DNA of 31,522 nt. It comes from Clostridia bacterium (GTDB taxonomy: Bacteria; Bacillota; Clostridia; TANB77; CAG-508). Position numbers and translations under genes: made by a program. The notes below the pieces were generated by a model, which searched no databases, had not been told where the DNA came from, and worked only from the letters and a program-made list of their open reading frames with translations. Position 1 is the first letter of the stretch; each line of letters starts with the position of its first letter. The stretch lies in assembly GCA_900759475.1 (NCBI GenBank), contig CAAEVK010000015.1, forward strand, positions 1 through 31,522, given 5' to 3'. Shown here one piece after another: positions 31,197 to 31,522 of this stretch.

Positions 31197-31431
31197 ATGA
31201 ATTCTTTAGATGAATTAACCATTGGGGCAATTGCCAAAATCGAACACTTAAATTGCAGAGGAGATATTAGGAGGCGTATGCTAGATTTAGGGATGGTACG
31301 TGGTACACCAATTAGTGCTGTCTTAAAAAGTCCTTCTCGGAGATCCCACCGCTTTTGAAATACGAGGTACTATAATTGCCCTTAGAAAAAAAGATTCCAA
31401 AAATATCATTATTATAAATACTAAAAATTAG
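31197..31431 (+). CDS. feoA: FeoA-family ferrous iron transport protein, needs +1 shift at CGG
   Basis: FeoA is a small SH3-like cytosolic partner of the FeoB Fe2+ transporter. The start ATG 31197 follows GGAGG by 6 nt. The sequence opens MNSLDELTIGAIAKIEHLNC, then RRMLDLGMVRGTPIS, the family's hallmark. At codon 48 the zero frame meets CGG (31338-31340) and stops six codons later. Dropping the C gives KSPSGDPTAFEIRGTIIALR, the conserved GDP block of FeoA, ending at TAG 31429-31431. The restored length is 77 aa, right for the family. CGA in IRG and CGT in VRG are used as arginine in the same gene. feoB is expected beyond the window but not seen. Confidence 0.9.
31338..31340 (+). other. +1 frameshift site CGGA in feoA
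   Basis: In-frame codon order CCT TCT CGG AGA becomes TCT (C) GGA GAT CCC, restoring the invariant GDP. It is the only site of the six preceded by T rather than A. Confidence 0.8.
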
Positions 31432-31522
31432 ACAAAGGGACGGCAGGCTGTCTGAGAATTAAATAAAAACGACCTCAACATATATATTTTATGATTAATT
31501 TATGATAAAATAAATCTATAAA

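Noticed and set aside
1..31522. CRISPR array or phage/IS transposase
   Set aside because: No regularly spaced direct repeats and no transposase, integrase or phage structural genes are visible.

Overview
The window comes from a very AT-rich, low-GC Gram-positive bacterium, most likely an uncultured gut-type member of the Clostridia. The signs are AGGAGG-type ribosome binding sites, a T-box leader in front of pheST, a membrane diadenylate cyclase (CdaA), a CarD-family regulator, an adjacent dnaG-rpoD pair, an AGCS amino-acid symporter, a ProRS of the short archaeal/eukaryal-like type and an EndA-type nuclease. Lineage is inference; the gene identities rest on motifs seen in the translations.

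Layout. 1-1600: a perfect 32-bp inverted repeat, a Na+/Ca2+-exchanger-like protein and a small outlier gene. 1645-7156 (minus): a DUF2651-like membrane protein; a cluster of truA, a 93-aa membrane protein, cdaA, a 37-codon membrane peptide and a family-2 glycosyltransferase; then a large GT-C-like membrane protein split over two frames. 7165-10900 (minus): T-box, pheS, pheT. 11200-11930: an orphan promoter-to-terminator RNA unit and a ferredoxin gene pair. 12074-15486 (minus): four tightly packed accessory genes including a secreted nuclease. 15950-17913: tRNA-Leu, AGCS symporter, tRNA-Ser. 18155-19680: asnS (plus). 19682-22437 (minus): scpB, proS and an unknown gene. 22600-23430: a 62-aa protein gene followed by strongly structured non-coding DNA, including a 6S-RNA-like fold. 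23427-25250: a sigma factor fused to a membrane-anchored extracytoplasmic domain. 25728-30702 (minus): tRNA-Met, small gene, rpoD, dnaG, carD, dut. 30789-31431 (plus): a compositionally foreign small gene and feoA.

The main discovery is a decoding anomaly. Five genes (truA, a 37-codon peptide gene, pheT twice, asnS, feoA) are interrupted at six places. Every interruption needs a +1 shift, and every one falls exactly on an in-frame CGG codon followed by A or T (CGGA five times, CGGT once). Skipping the C and reading GGA/GGT restores the expected protein and family-typical length in each case: TruA 244, PheT 802, AsnRS 465 and FeoA 77 aa. By eye I found no in-frame CGG in any other ordinary gene here, including rpoD, dnaG, proS, pheS, scpB, cdaA, carD, dut, the symporter and the 607-aa sigma fusion. 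More than twenty CGG trinucleotides in the other two phases of intact genes disturb nothing. CGA, CGT and CGC occur as normal arginine codons.

The simplest biological reading is that CGG is not a working arginine codon in this organism. CGGN would be read by +1 frameshifting or as a four-base codon, probably giving glycine, and essential synthetases would depend on it. The main rival explanation is a systematic assembly or base-calling artefact. The two remaining in-frame CGG codons lie at codons 6 and 7 of two small plus-strand genes with foreign base composition, where the rule would give only short peptides. Two further genes show apparent -1 shifts at A-runs, which look like a separate phenomenon.
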